Source: Caballeronia novacaledonica
Lineage (GTDB): Bacteria > Pseudomonadota > Gammaproteobacteria > Burkholderiales > Burkholderiaceae
Assembly: GCF_900258035.1 (NCBI RefSeq)
Contig: NZ_OGTP01000001.1
Span: 62,001-126,000 of the forward strand
Direction of reading: 5' to 3'
DNA: 64,000 bases
Shown here piece by piece: positions 63,347 to 64,000 of this stretch. Within the stretch, counting starts at the first letter, position 1. Each line of letters begins with the position of its first letter. The notes under the pieces are model-generated. The model worked only from the letters and a program-made list of their open reading frames with translations. It searched no databases and had not been told where the DNA came from. The position numbers and the translations under genes were made by a program.

Positions 63347-64000
63347 TGATGCGAAGCACGAAGGGGAAAACGCGCCGGTCGTTCATGTCCCGGCTGGCGC
63401 GCTCGGAGAGCGGCGTCTCGGCGATAGAGTTCGCGCTCATCGTGCCGATCATGCTGCTCATGATGCTCGGCTTCACCGAGCTCTATCTATACATGCGCGC
63501 GAAGAGCCTCGTCGAGCACACGGCGTTTACGCTCGCCGATACGATCGGCCAGATGAGCCAGGTGATCGACGACCAGTCGGGCATCACGCAGGCGAACACG
63601 CTCGCGTCGATCTGGGCCGCGGCGATCCAGCTCGGAACTCCGAACGACCTGAAAAAGAACGGCGGCGTGATCGTCACGTCGATCTGCGAGACGAACTCGA
63701 CGTGCAACGGGCTCACCTATGTCAACTCGACTCAGGCGCAATGGCGTTTGATGGGCACGCCGAAAGTCCTCTGGACGAGAAAGCCGTTGTGGCAACCCTC
63801 GGGCATGGCAAGCAGTGTTTCGTCGACGAACCCGCTGCCGACGAACTGGCCGTTCCGTCAGGGCGATGCCGCCGTGGCCGTCGAAGTGTTCTACAAGTAC
63901 ACGCCGTTTTCGATGACCGCGCCGTTCTGGCAGAACGCGCCCGGCGCGGTGACTTTTCACGAGCGCGTTTTCGTGCGTCCGCGCAACGGACAGGCGCTCA
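63343..64000 (+). CDS. TadF/TadE-like pseudopilin, C-terminal end outside window
   Basis: The visible 219 residues start MMMRSTKGKTRRSF and have the same prepilin motif, SESGVSAIEFALIVPIMLL, near residues 21-39, then a periplasmic domain with several Asn/Thr-rich loops. Two Cys (residues about 115 and 120, CETNSTC) could form a short disulfide. It overlaps tadE by ATGA. It is longer than TadE and is probably TadF or a TadG-like fusion; the end is cut by the window. Confidence 0.85.
   Translation, partial: MMMRSTKGKTRRSFMSRLARSESGVSAIEFALIVPIMLLMMLGFTELYLYMRAKSLVEHTAFTLADTIGQMSQVIDDQSGITQANTLASIWAAAIQLGTPNDLKKNGGVIVTSICETNSTCNGLTYVNSTQAQWRLMGTPKVLWTRKPLWQPSGMASSVSSTNPLPTNWPFRQGDAAVAVEVFYKYTPFSMTAPFWQNAPGAVTFHERVFVRPRNGQAL

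Noticed and set aside
1..64000. CRISPR arrays, tRNA/rRNA genes, prophage or plasmid origin
   Set aside because: No spaced short repeats, no tRNA cloverleaf sequence, no integrase, terminase or replication initiator was noticed.

Overview
The window is about 64 kb of GC-rich DNA (strong G/C third-position bias, long antisense open frames, Gram-negative porin, RND pump, lipoprotein and TonB systems) from a chromosome of a beta-proteobacterium. The porin type, the two paired-TMS DHA2 pumps, the BadHI/AliBA set, the Tad locus and the many small Burkholderiaceae-type hypothetical genes suggest Burkholderiaceae, close to Caballeronia or Paraburkholderia. This placement is inferred from gene content, not from a marker-gene search. 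No tRNA, rRNA, transposase, prophage or CRISPR array was seen, so this looks like ordinary chromosomal backbone with several catabolic and transport modules.

Layout. 0-3.4 kb: RND efflux permease (cut by the window start) with its lipoprotein adaptor, divergent from a TetR regulator. 3.5-10.2 kb: large MscS-type channel, phosphoketolase, an exported unknown and a porin. 10.3-15.3 kb: a compact badR | badH-badI-aliB-aliA operon for beta-oxidation and ring opening of cyclohexanecarboxylate, with a readable promoter and operator; the hydratase BadK is not here. 15.3-26.3 kb: an iron-responsive stretch with an unknown gene plus Mn-superoxide dismutase behind a near-perfect Fur box, a DHA2 pump on the other side of that box, a membrane di-iron hydroxylase, two TonB-dependent receptors and a PepSY membrane protein with three more Fur-like boxes. 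26.3-29.1 kb: a lone EgtB-type sulfoxide synthase, an FNR regulator and a universal stress protein.

29.3-40.7 kb is a patchwork: second DHA2 pump, a ketoglutarate-semialdehyde-type dehydrogenase with a SMP-30 lactonase, GNAT, an SDR-like protein without the usual catalytic residues, a run of small hydrophilic unknown genes, serine acetyltransferase, GTP cyclohydrolase I, VOC and NTF2-like proteins and a TetR regulator with a palindromic site. 40.7-44.3 kb: MFS transporter divergent from a D-2-hydroxyacid dehydrogenase and LysR, separated by a gap that holds a long inverted repeat. 44.3-52.2 kb: a polyamine-type aminotransferase and gamma-glutamylpolyamine-synthetase-like gene divergent from a branched-chain-type ABC transporter whose two permeases are fused. 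52.2-53.2 kb: 3-methyladenine glycosylase (possibly leaderless mRNA) and a small iron-permease-family protein.

53.6-64 kb is a tight adherence (Tad/Flp) pilus locus: flp pilin, tadV, rcpC, rcpA, a CpaD-like lipoprotein, tadZ, tadA, tadB, tadC, tadD, tadE and a second TadE/F-like minor pilin that runs off the window. From tadZ onward every gene overlaps the next by the 4-base ATGA/GTGA arrangement, pointing to translational coupling. No wholly new system is evident; the best leads are the cyclohexanecarboxylate operon without badK, the unknown gene in the Fur-controlled sodA operon, the solitary EgtB-like enzyme, the long dyad at 42.3 kb and the symmetric 47.0-47.6 kb gap.
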